NCBI GenBank assembly: GCA_030435675.1
Contig: CM059623.1
Span: 4,366,012 to 4,430,011, forward strand
DNA: 64,000 nt
Reading direction: 5' to 3'
DNA from: Steinernema hermaphroditum
Taxonomy: Eukaryota; Nematoda; Chromadorea; Rhabditida; Steinernematidae
Shown: piece by piece, positions 46,718 to 57,923 of the stretch
How the letters are laid out: every line of letters starts with the position of its first letter
Position numbering within the stretch: the stretch's first letter is position 1
Program-made: the position numbers and the translations under genes
The notes under the pieces: generated by a model
Told to the model about the DNA's origin: nothing
What the model saw: only the letters and a program-made list of their open reading frames with translations
Databases searched by the model: none

Positions 46718-46975
46718 ATGAAGTTCCGATATGAGACCTCTCGTCCCCGTCCGGGAGAGATTCCTCCCCTCGCCCACTTCTACTACGACCAGTTCTGTGG
46801 CCGATCGACCCCCGTGGCGCCGCCAGCCGCCGGCCACTTCGACTTCGACCCCACTTGCCCCGTCTGGAACCAGAACTGCAACCTGGCTATGAAGTCCGCT
46901 CGTGGAGTGCCCCAGCCCCGTGGATTCAAGTCCTACTGCGAGTGGCAGTCCAACGGCGAAATGTGGTGCGCCTAA
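46718..46975 (+). pseudogene. Secreted-protein gene copy lacking its signal peptide
   Basis: The frame encodes 85 residues: six from new sequence (MKFRYE), then 79 that match the gene at 43990-44298 with a single D-to-N change. The signal peptide and WWQPGGC start are missing because the duplicated segment begins at about 46736. The ATG at 46718 is fortuitous. All later cysteines, the stop and the AATAAA region are kept and the frame is intact, so the duplication is recent or selected. Whether it is transcribed is unknown. Confidence 0.7.
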
Positions 46976-47153
46976 TCTGTCTTTAGCCTCAAAGTCTCAA
47001 ATAAACGTTTCACAAACAAGGTGTAACAGTACATTTGTAAGTCTCGTGGTCCTCCACGTGATTGTTTATAGTAGTAAGAGCCCAAAAAAGGCACGACCTT
47101 CTAATTAGACTTTGTTTGTGGAGATCTACCACAGTTTCCTTCCCGATTCGTTC
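46736..47153 (+). repeat. Inverted duplication, arm 2
   Basis: Inverted partner of 43810-44229, about 2.5 kb away, ending at the word cccgattcgttc. Confidence 0.85.
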
Positions 47154-47286
47154 ATCTCTCCGGAAGTTTGTTCTGAAATAACTTTGAACACTCCTCAAAG
47201 TCTACCACACCAAGATATTTTATGATAGAACACAGCGGACAGATACAAGCATGGTTCTTAGCTCTTTCTGTGCATTCTCTTCGCCT

Positions 47287-50126
47287 TCAACAGATGGAAA
47301 GGATCGTCGCTTCACAGGCGCGGAGACGAGTAGCCGTGCACAAGCAGGTCGTCATCCACTGACAATAGTCCGCTGAAAATATGAATGGTAGCACCGGCAG
47401 CGCATGAGTAATGGAAGGAAAGATTAAGAAAGATAGGACGTCATTTCCTACAAGAAGCTCCATGCACTTTCCCCCCAGCGTGTGTAATGCTCTTCGTTCG
47501 GCCAAGTTCAGGAAAAGCGTTTCGTGTAGAAGCAGTCCAGCTCGTCAAAACAAGGGAACGTCACTCGGAATCAAAATACTTCCTTATGCACAGTTCTGTT
47601 TTCGAGAAAGGTCTAACTTGGTTCTCATTTTATGGCCGCGCTTAAGTTGACACATTTCCTGTTGACATCAAGAGAAAGAGGGCCTCTCAACGCGAGCAAA
47701 GCTCAGGGCTCCAAATCGAGGGACACAACATTTAGCGATAGAAAGAAAGAGAAGCGCACTTACGATACTTACAAAATCGGTCGACGACATAGGCCGTCTT
47801 GAAGCAGTTGTCGCACCGATTCACGATGCACTCCGTCGAGTCTTCGGCGATCTGGGACAAGCAGCTCACGCGGATCTCGTTCGGCTCGCACATATCTGAA
47901 CAAGGGGCATCTAAATTGAGTGATGATCAGTGATTGTTAGAGGTTAGTGAGTCCATATCTATGTTTGTCACTATCAAAAAACAACTTGGACAGATGCGGG
48001 TGGATCGGTCACTTTCCTCGTTGCAGAAAAAGAAATTCTTCACTTCCTGTGCGTTTTTATCGGTCAACGATCAATTCCATTAACCGCGGATAGCTTCCGC
48101 CTTTTGCCTCCTTCTTGACGCGGCTCGCTTCCATTCCAAGAATACACATAGGAAATGTCATTGGACTTGAACGTGATTTGATTGGAAACCCTAGTAACTG
48201 AAAGGCTGCCAATGTCTCCCTGCAAATGGAGAAGCCACGCTTGGCGCATATGCAGATGTAATGTTTCTTTCATCAACATCCTGAAGTCTTTTAAGCAATA
48301 TGTATACAGTTCCCTGCTGTTAGTTAAAAAATGAGATTATGAAAAGGGGCATTCTCTAGTTGCATTGCTTTTATTTGTGTTTCCAGTGAACAGAAAATGT
48401 CAGATGGTAAGTGTAGAATTTAGCGTCTATAGTAGAATGTACCAGTCTATCTCTGGGCGCATATAAAACAGTGATGATCTTTTAGACTGTCTCAGAAAAG
48501 GGACAGTTTTTCAGACGGTCTTTCATAGGTTCCCCCATCGATTGGTCGCTCTCTCAGAAATTAGGTGAGTGAGCGGTCTGCTCAACGATCGCTCCGACTC
48601 CCAGAAGGCCTGGAACACCAGGAAGCTGTGTCGTCTCGCTAAGAAATGCCCAACCAATCGCACCCGACGCGCCTGATGTGGTTCAGCGTGTGCGCTACAA
48701 AATATCATACATTGCGCACACCAGATATCACCAATTCAAATCGTGAGAATGGCTGAAATAAGTGATTTCAAATGCCTATTGAGAACAAAAAGGTTCCCCC
48801 GATTAAGTGCGTCGATGACAAGGGCGACGCTTAGGCGAATTCAAAATGAGAAGTCGCTTTAAGGAACACAAAGAACGTCGTATTTTGTGATCGTTAGCTG
48901 TCACATAACTCATCACGACGCAGACATTCCTTTGCAATTTAATGCATGTCATAAAGCCGTCTAGAAAAAGTAGTTATCCGGAGTCCATATGACGTAGTGT
49001 ACTCCCAACGTACTCTTCCGTATAGGCGCAATTGTATCAGCAATGAATCTGTGCAGAATGCATGTTGAAGGTGATGAGAGGCGACAAGTCAAGATCAAGG
49101 GCAACCTCGGAATCAAAATAAAGCATCAAAAACCGGTTAAACTCTTTACAGTCCTACACTCTAGCTTGCAAACTGGTTGTACACTTAGAACTTTAAGAGT
49201 TTGATGTTTGGGCAAGATGCGAAAATCAGTGAATGAAATCTTATCTTTTGAATCATAGAGCATTCTAGAAAAGGTCTACCTAAGCTCACCTCCGACTGTC
49301 CTCTTATGAAAGTCACACTTTTGTTTATGCTTTTTCTTCTGCCAGATATGTCAAATTTTGAGCAAAGACGTCAGAACCCGAAGACAACATCCGAACTCTG
49401 TAATCCGAATTATACAAATGCCGGTTTCTCGCGTCTCAGCTGCTATTTATAGACGATAATGGTGTTTACTGTGAAGGAGCAGGCGTTTGGAGAACGATGT
49501 GATTCCCGCGTGTAAACAGAGTGAATCACTCTTCGGTGGAAGGATCCTGCTAGATCAGGATGAAACTTGGGTGACTTGGATCTGATAACGTATTCCAAAC
49601 CTAGATTTAGACTGTATCAGTCCAGTCTCACATGTGGATGACTTTTCGACCTTTGTCTACAAGCCAGCGAAGCTATTCCGCCAAATTTATAGAGCGGTCC
49701 ACCTCGAAAACAATGGATAGTCGAGGTAGACCGCTCCGCAAATTCGTCGCAATAGCCTCCTTTTCTCACGTCTATAAAAAGTCATTCAAAGAAACCTCCA
49801 ACGAAAGGCCGGTCTTACATGGATGCCCTCGGAAATCACTTTTTGAACTAACCCTGGATTCAGTCTACACTTCTAGTATACTGTACCATTCCCACAAAGG
49901 TCAACTCGTCTTACAGAGACGGGATCACCTCGCCCCTTAAAAACAAGAAAAATCTTGATCCCTCTGAGTCTGGTGACTTGGAAAGTGACCAACCTGGGAT
50001 GCTCTTCTTCAGTCTGATGTAGTTGGCCTTCGGCTCTTCGTCGAGGCACTCAACCTTCGGCCGCGAGAAGAGGAAGGCGTTTGTGGAGACGGCAACGCCG
50101 CACAGCACCACGAGAGCGAACCGCAT
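47287..50126 (-). CDS. Three-exon secreted cysteine-rich protein
   Basis: Exon 1 (50126-49994) starts at an ATG seven bases after a tttcag acceptor, suggesting trans-splicing, and encodes a signal peptide (MRFALVVLCGVAVSTNA). Exon 2 (47895-47773) and exon 3 (47372-47287) join in phase 1 at both junctions through introns of 2098 and 400 nt. The product is 113 residues with 11 cysteines after the signal peptide: one in exon 1, five in exon 2 (including NRCDNC) and five in exon 3 (including TTCLC), ending in a C-terminal Cys. Consistent phases and the clustering of Cys codons in the two downstream exons argue for a real gene. I do not recognise the family; the Cys count resembles small secreted disulfide-rich proteins. 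The first intron is unusually long for this window. Confidence 0.6.
48520..48675 (-). repeat. Dispersed repeat family B, inverted copy
   Basis: Minus strand: cttcctggtgttccaggcct, tctgggagtcggagcgatcg, then gagagagcgaccaatcgatg. It lies inside intron 1 of the cysteine-rich gene. Confidence 0.65.
48676..49993. other. Remainder of the long intron; nothing recognised
   Basis: No exon, repeat or domain noticed, apart from a tctagagcggtcc-type word near 49690. Confidence 0.35.
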
Positions 50127-50649
50127 TTTTGCGTCTGAAAGGGAAAACACTAACGACGACAGAAAACAATAATCGCGAGAAAAAGTCGTTAGGATTAATG
50201 TCCGTTGGAGAGAAGACTCTCAGGGGTGGCGCCCATGTCACCAACAGTGTCGGAAGGATGTCCCAGGAAGCGTGGCGCCGTGACGCCAACGGAGCTAATC
50301 CACTTTCCGGAGGGGCGACACGCGTTGTGTGTTGTTTGAGTTAAATATGAGTTTTTGGCGTCGAAAGGGTAATTTAAGAGCAGTTCCATAGGGCGAAGAC
50401 AAACACGGTCTACGTGCATAACCAGGTTGTGATGTGTTATGGGAGATTAGGATGGGCATTTAAGCAAGAAGGCAGCACTTATCCCGGTCGAAATGCGGTG
50501 TTTTCAATGAAATTTCAATGTATCACAGTCGTTTGTGTGAACTTCTTGTAATTCATGGCCATCACAGAAAAACACAAGGACATAGAAAAAGATTTTATGT
50601 TTGGCATGGGAGGGACATCACTTTGTATACGGGGCAAAAGTTGACCAGA

Positions 50650-50830
50650 AAGTCTTTATCTCACATCTCTAAATTGGGATGATTCCAAAACTGATATCTA
50701 GAAATATCCGGTAACAGTCCCATGGATCTACAAATGGTAGACTTTAGGAAATGACCTAGTAGACTTCCGTCTAAAGCGACTGTTATTGGAACATTTCCAT
50801 CAAAAGGAATATTCAGAGCAGTTCACTGCG
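50650..50830. repeat. MITE A-related block, diverged
   Basis: ggaaatgacctagtagactt, then ccgtctaaagcgactgtt is the right half of family A; the hairpin centre is missing. Confidence 0.5.
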
Positions 50831-50934
50831 AATAATTGGAAATTGGGATCATCCCGAAAGTGATCTCTATAGATATCCAGTAACAGACTCATGGATTCAT
50901 AAATCTATTTAGATAGCAGTATAACAGACGTCTA

Positions 50935-51075
50935 GAAAGCCATCAGATATTCGAAATCGTGAGACCGATAGGTTTCCTTCGTTTTCCGACCGATTCCAGG
51001 CGTGGATTCTTTCAGAAATGGCCTGGTAGACTTCCGTCTAAAACGGCAGTTCCATCTAAACCCAAACTAGACATT
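50935..51075. repeat. Hairpin MITE family A, copy
   Basis: cagacgtctagaaagccatc, then gtgagaccgataggtttcct and tccgaccgattccagg, then tagacttccgtctaaaacgg. Confidence 0.65.
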
Positions 51076-51384
51076 TAAAGCAGTTCACTGCGACTAATTT
51101 TAAAAATTCGAAGCACTGATTACTGTAGTGTGGTATGGTGGATACGATTAGCACGATTTGACATTATTAGGATAGTCTAGACATTGTTGTTTGTGATCCT
51201 TTTTTGACATGGATGTGTGCTCGCCGATTACGTACGAAATAAAGGTTGTTTGGTCGTATGCGTGTCCAAAAATTTACGTAATAACCTCCGAGCGACTGTG
51301 ATCACGTCAAAGGATACGGTACCCAGGGGGGATGGTGCTCACTGACAGAGCCTAAAACTACGCAACATTCAGACAAAAACGTGT

Positions 51385-51840
51385 GTGCCGTTTTGGGAAC
51401 CAAATTTCTACGAGTCGACCGTTCCCCTCCTGCATTTCCACCCTCGGAAACTGCTCCACAAATTTAGATTTAACAAGAAGACTTGGAAAAGAATTGAATA
51501 CGCTCAAAGACGCATGGAACGAATACGATTGATTGATAAAATACCAAATGAGGTAATCAGAAGGAAGACGATGCTGTCCGATTGGAAAGAATGTGCGAGA
51601 CGTGGAAAATGGAATTATGGGAGAAAGATGATATCAGAAACGCACAAATGGTCCCAGGAAGTCACTTTGTCACTAAGTTACGAGCGACTACGATGACACG
51701 AAACGGCTCCACGGAAGACCCCGAGCACGATGGACTGATGATTTCAAGATACTACCAGGCTGCTGGAATGAAGCATCTGATAACGGTCGTCATATTGTGA
51801 ACGCTACGTTCGAAGTGAATCGAGATAGCTAATAAATGAA
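51385..51840 (+). pseudogene. 3' end of a LINE (RTE-like) reverse transcriptase ORF
   Basis: The frame 51385-51696 includes YAQRRMERIRLIDKIPNEVI and RRKT, then KWNYGRKM, matching the conserved C-terminal block of RTE/Jockey-type LINE ORF2 proteins (AQRRMER...DRIRNE.IR.KT...KW.WAGH). After a frame change near 51670 the GRPRARWTDDF block follows, and a stop at about 51829. The 3' tail is a short taataaatgaaatgaaatga tandem, typical of RTE-like elements. No polymerase catalytic motifs lie upstream, so it is heavily 5'-truncated and frameshifted. Confidence 0.75.
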
Positions 51841-54261
51841 ATGAAATGAACTCTTCAGCACATGATACAGACGTAGACTGTAGGCGCTAATTAGCGTCTA
51901 CTCTGTTCCATTTCCGATCGTTCAGCCGAAATTAAATATAGGGGGCGGTCGGAATGAGACATCCACGGCTACTGATCTCTGACGCTCGCTATGAGGTCGT
52001 TGTCAGAGAAACACAATAGAGAAATGTTTGTTTCCGACAAAAAGAAACGAAGAAACATGATCTTTTGAAGTATATTTAGCACCTCCAGATGGGAGAATGG
52101 GACTACAATTAAGGGTGCCATTTATACATATTTAACGCAAAGCTGAGGAAGGCAACGATGCGCACAAAGTGATCTTCTTCAAAGCCACGATCTCTGAATA
52201 GATCAAAGCCTCGTTTACCCGCTTATATAATAGTACACCTAATCCCCCCATTCAACAACTTCCCTATGGCCTGACCATGGCACCACGCCGGCGACACGAC
52301 ACTCTCGTGTCTGAAAGGCCGCAAGGTTCGCTCAAACTACACACCCCGCACAAACAGCACTGAGCACTTGATGCCCAGCAGCTTAATTGGTGCAAACAAG
52401 GCATTGCCTACATATCATGTGCTATAGAACTGACAAGAAGTTGATTGTCTATTCCAAAAACAACAAACGTGAATCTCTAATCGACAGACCAGTGACTAAC
52501 CAAACGCATAATCTATCAAATTCGGACGTATAGAAAAAATTAATTAACATCGCTCTACTCGAATACCGAATAGCGCATAAGAATAATATCGAAAAACGCG
52601 GAACAGGCCTCGCAAAAGCAAACGAACGCGAGTAATTATCGTCATTTGCGTCGGATCATAGCGCGCTCCGGCCAAAAAACAGAGTAATTTTCCAAGTCTC
52701 TGCACAACAACGCCGAAACCCATTGGAGATATTGGGCGGATTAGTCCGCCTGAATGCGTCGCAGAAATCGAAAACGAAATAAGTTTATCGCGGGCGGCGA
52801 AAACATTTAAAATTAAACGCCCTCGTTATCTCCCACAGCACATCCTCCACCACACCTTCTAATAGAGCAACCACTTTGTTTTAGCTCTAAAGTTCAGAGA
52901 CTTTAGAGAGGACTCTTTAGGGGAAACAAAGAATATGGGGGCGCCTACTTATAAGAATAATAGAAGTAGTCATCCGTGGCTAAGCCAACATCCGACGACG
53001 CCTAGCAGATTTACTATAACCTAAGTTCACGTCCATTTTCATGGAGAATACAAAAGATCAATAGAAAAGGCGATTTTGTAGTCGACAACGCATACAGAGA
53101 ATGTAGGTAAATGAGTAATAAAAACAAGAGAGAAGCTCTCGAGTATAAAATATCGCTTACAACCAAATTATGTGAAAGCGCTTGGCTCTTTATGAAGTAG
53201 GCTCATTGGTACTGGTCCGGATAATGTGGCCCACTTTGACCCAGTCAGGTTTATAATGTAATAATTATAATGGCGAGTTTTCAAGGCTTGTCTGGCGGAC
53301 TGGGGACGCGGTGTGGTCAAAACGAGAATGTTCATTACCAACCGAGCAGTCCGGACACAACACCAAAGACTCCTACTTGCAAACACCGTAGATGCAACGG
53401 CAGTCTAGACTATATAACAAAAAGAGTCTAGAATAAAAGGGCAATTGGTAAAAACGGTAGACTACAGAAGGGCAAATCATTCGCCTTGCTCCGTTCTCGA
53501 TCGAGCGGTCTACTTGCTCCGCTGCTCCATGTGGCTTGCTCTCCGATTATGAGCCCGATTGGGTCTGCCTGATCTGAACTAGCATCGTTGAGGTCTTCCT
53601 TGACCCCCCTCCCCTTGAAAACATCATAAAATGAAAAAATGGAACATATGATCCAAAAACCGATGGAGTGCACCAAAACAACGAACCAATTCGGCCCTTT
53701 CTGTTTCAATTAAAAAGCACTGTGTGGTTTGGACGGAGCCCTATTGAGATTAATTCGCGTGTACTTTTTAGGCAGCAGTCGCTTGAATTCGAGTGGTTAC
53801 GTAGGACTGTGTGACCTGTTTTCTCTTGGACAAAAACGTCTCGCCCACGTTTCCAAGAATGCACTGGATTTTCCGAATGTATTTTCCAAGAGTAATTGAT
53901 GTATACCGTCAAGAAACTTAGCAAGATACGAACAGACAACCACAACCGGTAAAGGCCATGGTGAGGGCAAGAAATAAACGGAGGATCTCCGTGGAGACGA
54001 CTGTCTGGAGATGTCACTTTCAGGGCCATCAGACTGGTGAAGCGGTCGTAGTCATATAGGCGAAATCGAGCTTCTAGTTACCTCCACTACTAATTCACAG
54101 GGAACCCGGGCCTCTAGGTATCAGGGCGAATATCTGAGGTTAGGAATGGATCGGGTATAGGAATTTATCCGATCACACATGAGGCAAGAGCGGAGATTAG
54201 TCGGCGGGAAGGGATGGGGCATGAACGGCAAAGAACGTAGGAACGCATAGGATGAGGCATG
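51841..54261. other. Intergenic, no gene recognised
   Basis: Minus-strand frames at 53168-53386 and 53706-54029 have no recognisable motif. No repeat shared with other parts of the window was spotted, apart from short gagcggtc words. Confidence 0.35.
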
Positions 54262-54327
54262 GATCGGGGCGGAGATGAGCATAGATCGGGGCGGAGATGA
54301 GCATGGATCGGGGAAGAGATAGGACAT
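54262..54327 (+). repeat. 22-bp tandem repeat, three units
   Basis: Units start gatcggggcggagatgagca at 54262 and 54284, with a diverged third at 54306. Confidence 0.85.
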
Positions 54328-54674
54328 GAACAGGGCACATGATTTGAGAATGGGTGGAATGGAGCGGTGCAGTGTAGACATAGACAGAGTCAGTTCCAGA
54401 CATCATGATCAAATGTGTCAAACAAAAACAAAAAAGTGATAATTACTGAAGGAAACAATTACTGCGGTGTGACAACCTTCCACGAGGGAGAGCCTCGATT
54501 CAAATGCATCACCGGCAAAGAAGAAGGGAGAACCTTTACTCCGCACTTTTGTACAACATGGAAAGTAAAAAGCATTAAAACTGTGAGACCACTGAACTCA
54601 TTAACCGAGGCGCAATTTACGAAGGGGCGTAGTTGGGATGGACCACAATGAGAGGCTCCTCTTCTGTCTCCGGT

Positions 54675-54992
54675 AAGAGCTCGCGTAAGGTACGTGGAAA
54701 GGCGGTAGTACTGCAGTTCGATCGCTTGAGCCATGGGAGAACTGTAGGTTGTCACGTCACGAAAATCCACACTCAGAGTATTTCGCTCAGGATTGACAAG
54801 CTCTCTGATCAGTGGGATGTACTTGATCTCCCCATCTTCTTCTTTGAATCTGAAGGGCGTGACGTTAGTTCGAGTTGAAAGCACAAGCGCCTACTCCTTC
54901 AGAAAGGTAGAGAATTCGTACTGAATGCATACGCCTTCTTCATATTCGACGACGTTATAGTTCGACTGGGTGGGAATCGGGTCGACGTTCAT
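54675..54992 (-). pseudogene. mcm-6: MCM6 N-terminal fragment
   Basis: Exon 1 (54992-54895, ATG MNVDPIPTQSN onward) and exon 2 (54849-54675) join through a 45-nt intron (phase 2) to read FSTFLKEFKEEDGEIKYIPL, then ELVNPERNTLSVDFRDV and ELQYYRLSTYLTRAL. This matches the start of MCM6, where FLEEF...DGEIKYLQL, PERNTLVVSF and EFYRVYPYLCRAL occur in the same order. MCM6 is a subunit of the MCM2-7 replicative helicase. After TRAL the frame loses similarity. There is no donor site, and neither the zinc-binding nor the AAA+ helicase part (about 700 residues) is present in the remaining downstream sequence. It is therefore a 5'-only duplicate, not the functional gene. Confidence 0.75.
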
Positions 54993-55597
54993 GACGAAAC
55001 GACACCTAGTGGGATCTGAAAAGGAGCGTATGCGAAGAACTACAGATACACAAGACGGCCAAAAACCACAAGTAACTCCAAACAACGACCGACGCGCATC
55101 TCAACGGAATGAGCTTGGAGCAGAACAGTACATGAGTATTAAGCATAAAGCAACCTAGACGCCGCCGAAGGCGGCCGATACTGCTAGTGCCTTCCTAATG
55201 TTTGATCTTCTATCGCATCGCATATAAATCGTCCATTTCAGTCCGAAAGCTATGCTTTGTGATGATTGGATATAACGATGTTGTGTGTTCCATGAATACA
55301 TTATCTATTTTGATGCAATGGTGTGATCTCCACATGCTTTATGATAAGGCTCTGTATCTTCCAGTGATGCTCCGCATTAACCCGCAGTAAAACAATCCAC
55401 TACCGTGTTCCACTGGCGTCGATTCACAGGGCCTTGTACATCGTTCCATCCCACCGCGAACTTCATCAGTCCTTTCACGCGAAATCAACATAGAATCTAT
55501 CCTAATCCAGCACAGGCGACGCCTCAGTCTTCGCACCCCACACGCATCGGCTATAAAGGACGGCCGATCGATCGACGACGGATCACTCGTTGGCGCC

Positions 55598-56656
55598 ATG
55601 AACGAGGTCTGTGTGACGTTCATCGAAGCCGTTCTCGCGCAGACGCACATCAGGAACTCAAAGAAGGCCGCCTCCCAGGACAACCTCGGCGAGCTCTGCG
55701 TCTCCCTCCATGCGCACGGCAACACCATCGTCGCCTTCGAACGCAACCGGGAGAGCCACGACTCATACCGACCGTACACCCCGAGTTTCAACGCCTTGGC
55801 CTCTCTCGAGCTCCATGGGAGATGGGGCCAAGTGGCGTCGCATTTCGTGCAGAACAACAGTTTTCTCTCTTTGATGCTCTTCGTATCCAAGAAGCCGGGC
55901 AACCTCGTCCACTGCATGTTCAGGGCGTACGGACAGCAACTGCGCGGGAGGGAGTACACCACAATTCTGGCCACAAGCAACACCTTCGGCGAGGGAAAAC
56001 ACGAGGTCATCGACTTCCACGTCAATCAGTGCGACCCGCCCTTCGGCGACCAGGAGACGGGCGCCATTAATCTGAAAAATAAAAAAGAAGGGGCTAAACT
56101 GAGCAACTTCTTGAAGAGCCTCCAGTGGAAGGCCAATCCGACGATCTACTTTCACGGGATCGAGGTGATGACGCCCTACTTAGAAAAAATCGTGCCCGGC
56201 CTTGTCAAACGCGCCTCCAACATTTACATCGCAAAATCGCCGTGTCTACTCCCGCGTATTGCCACTTCCAGTGCCGTCTTGACCGCGTCCACAGACCTCA
56301 AAGTAGACGTCTCGTGTCTAGAAGACATCACTCGGTCGTTGGAGCACCTGAATGTTCGGAATTTCTGCTTTACAATGGACGACAAGAGCAAGTTGGAGAA
56401 AGATGTCATAGTTTTTGAGGAGCTCGGAAATGCGTGGAGAAGACGCGCCGAAAAGCACCTAAATCAGGATACCACAATTCGTCTCTGTGTAACAGATATC
56501 AGCAAGAGGATAAGAAAGGAAACAGCTCAATTCTACGTGATCAAAGATGGCGACTACTGGGCGTCAATAGCAGTGAATGCAGATTATTTCTGGAATATCT
56601 TTCTACCAGACAGTCATAACATGGAGATAACGGCAGTGAGAAGGAAACAGTTCTGA
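55598..56656 (+). CDS. F-box-like family protein, intronless (member 1)
   Basis: An uninterrupted 352-residue frame. The N-terminus (MNEVCVTFIEAVLAQ) aligns by pattern with MDLLPVVFYEDLADTL (60347) and MDRLPYRFCDDVISLL (62946-63797), i.e. M-x-x-x-P/C-x-x-F-x-E/D-x-V/L near residue 1. This is the short F-box-like start typical of large nematode-specific families. The rest has alternating hydrophobic strands and helices without a named domain. AATAAA lies at about 56696. Such families often act as substrate adaptors for ubiquitin ligases, but that role is inference here. Even codon use and a clean frame support a functional gene. Confidence 0.7.
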   Translation: MNEVCVTFIEAVLAQTHIRNSKKAASQDNLGELCVSLHAHGNTIVAFERNRESHDSYRPYTPSFNALASLELHGRWGQVASHFVQNNSFLSLMLFVSKKPGNLVHCMFRAYGQQLRGREYTTILATSNTFGEGKHEVIDFHVNQCDPPFGDQETGAINLKNKKEGAKLSNFLKSLQWKANPTIYFHGIEVMTPYLEKIVPGLVKRASNIYIAKSPCLLPRIATSSAVLTASTDLKVDVSCLEDITRSLEHLNVRNFCFTMDDKSKLEKDVIVFEELGNAWRRRAEKHLNQDTTIRLCVTDISKRIRKETAQFYVIKDGDYWASIAVNADYFWNIFLPDSHNMEITAVRRKQF

Positions 56657-56873
56657 CTCTCACACTTATGCGTCGACGTAGACCATTTGCGAGCGAATAA
56701 ATATTAACGTTAAATCTTATTGCCTAGGACGCTAACAAATCATGAATATCAATATACAGATAGACCAAACTCAAAACAACTGGTAAACTAGTGAGTGGTT
56801 ACATCATGAAACAATTTTCATTAAATAAATAATCGTAGTGAATGGGTCTAATCAATGCTTACAGGTTTTCATT

Positions 56874-57923
56874 TTAAAGGGGGTAAGAACTGTACGTCAT
56901 AGGCATGTGCTGCGGAAGCGGCATCTGATAGTTCTGTGGGAAGTAGTAATTCGACGGCTGATAGTGGTACTGACTGCTACTGAAGACGTTTGACATGCCG
57001 TAGATGTGACTCTTCACCTTCGGAGCGACCTAAACATTGAAACGTCAAGCAAAATGGATAAATGTTACAACTCACTTCGTTCCACGTGTCCTTAAGGTGA
57101 ACTTCCTTCAACGCGAAGAAGGTCCTCCCCGTCAGCAGAGAATCGGAGCCGGCCTGATGCTGAATACCATGTCGCCGCACACCTAGCTGGTTCGCCAACT
57201 AAACATCGACAATTAGCTCCATCACAGAAACAAAAAACTGCGTACATCTTGTAAACCGCCACGGATATTCACATGTTCCGCCAATAACTTGACGTCGTAA
57301 CTGTTGGGAAACAAGCAGCGCAGGAGTTTGAAGAAGTTCGCCTCTTCCTTCGGCAAATAAGAGAGGATCATTGTTCGCATTAGATACGAGAAGTCGTAGG
57401 CGCTGTGGTAAGTGATCCAGGTAATTCTCTCGTCGCACACGAGTCCGGAAGTCGTCAACAGGCAACCGAAGTCGCACATCCGAATACCTTCACTCTAAAC
57501 ATCATGAATCACCAAACGGATGCTGGAAGTTCGACAAACCTGATGACGAGCAAAATCGATTTGGCAATTCTTCAGCAACTCAATGGAGGATTTAGCGCTA
57601 GCGTCGGTTCTTAGATCGTAGTGGAAATTGAACTGCCACACGGTGTTTCCATACGGCAATTCTCCCTTCTCGTTCATCAGCGCGAATCCCACTTGAATTA
57701 ACTTCAAATTGTCGACGTTGCATGTGACCATTTTGTAGGTGTAGTCTTCCTTGCTCTTGAAGAAATTATCGAGAGGCTTGTAGACAACGCCGGGAAATTC
57801 TGTGTCCATTGCAACGTACGGGAACTTCTCAATCATCTCGCGAATTCTGATGAACTCCGCTTCTAAATTTCCGTTCCACACGTTGACGATGAGAATTTCC
57901 TGTTCTTCCAGATGGTCCGCCAT
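56874..57923 (-). CDS. ccf-1: CCR4-NOT deadenylase subunit CAF1/CNOT7
   Basis: Four exons (57923-57540, 57494-57246, 57198-57076, 57029-56874), introns 45-47 nt, all phase 0, giving 303 residues. The DEDD exonuclease core is complete: [10 protein letters not shown] (first Asp and Glu), [12 protein letters not shown] (third-motif Asp) and [14 protein letters not shown] (final Asp). The order and spacing match CNOT7/POP2 throughout, with [19 protein letters not shown] and [11 protein letters not shown] between. It shortens mRNA poly(A) tails as part of CCR4-NOT in the cytoplasm. The C-terminal tail is Tyr/Pro/Met-rich, as in metazoan homologues. An acceptor ttattttcag ends at 57962, 38 nt before the ATG, so the transcript is probably trans-spliced. 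Nothing looks broken. The symbol follows the C. elegans orthologue. Confidence 0.95.

Larger units (their letters stand above)
50127..51384. other. Intergenic with tandem MITE A copies
   Basis: 5' flank of the cysteine-rich gene, then two MITE-related blocks within a larger imperfect direct duplication (about 50650-50850 and 50870-51100) sharing gtaacag...atggat and gcagttcactgcga. Confidence 0.45.
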
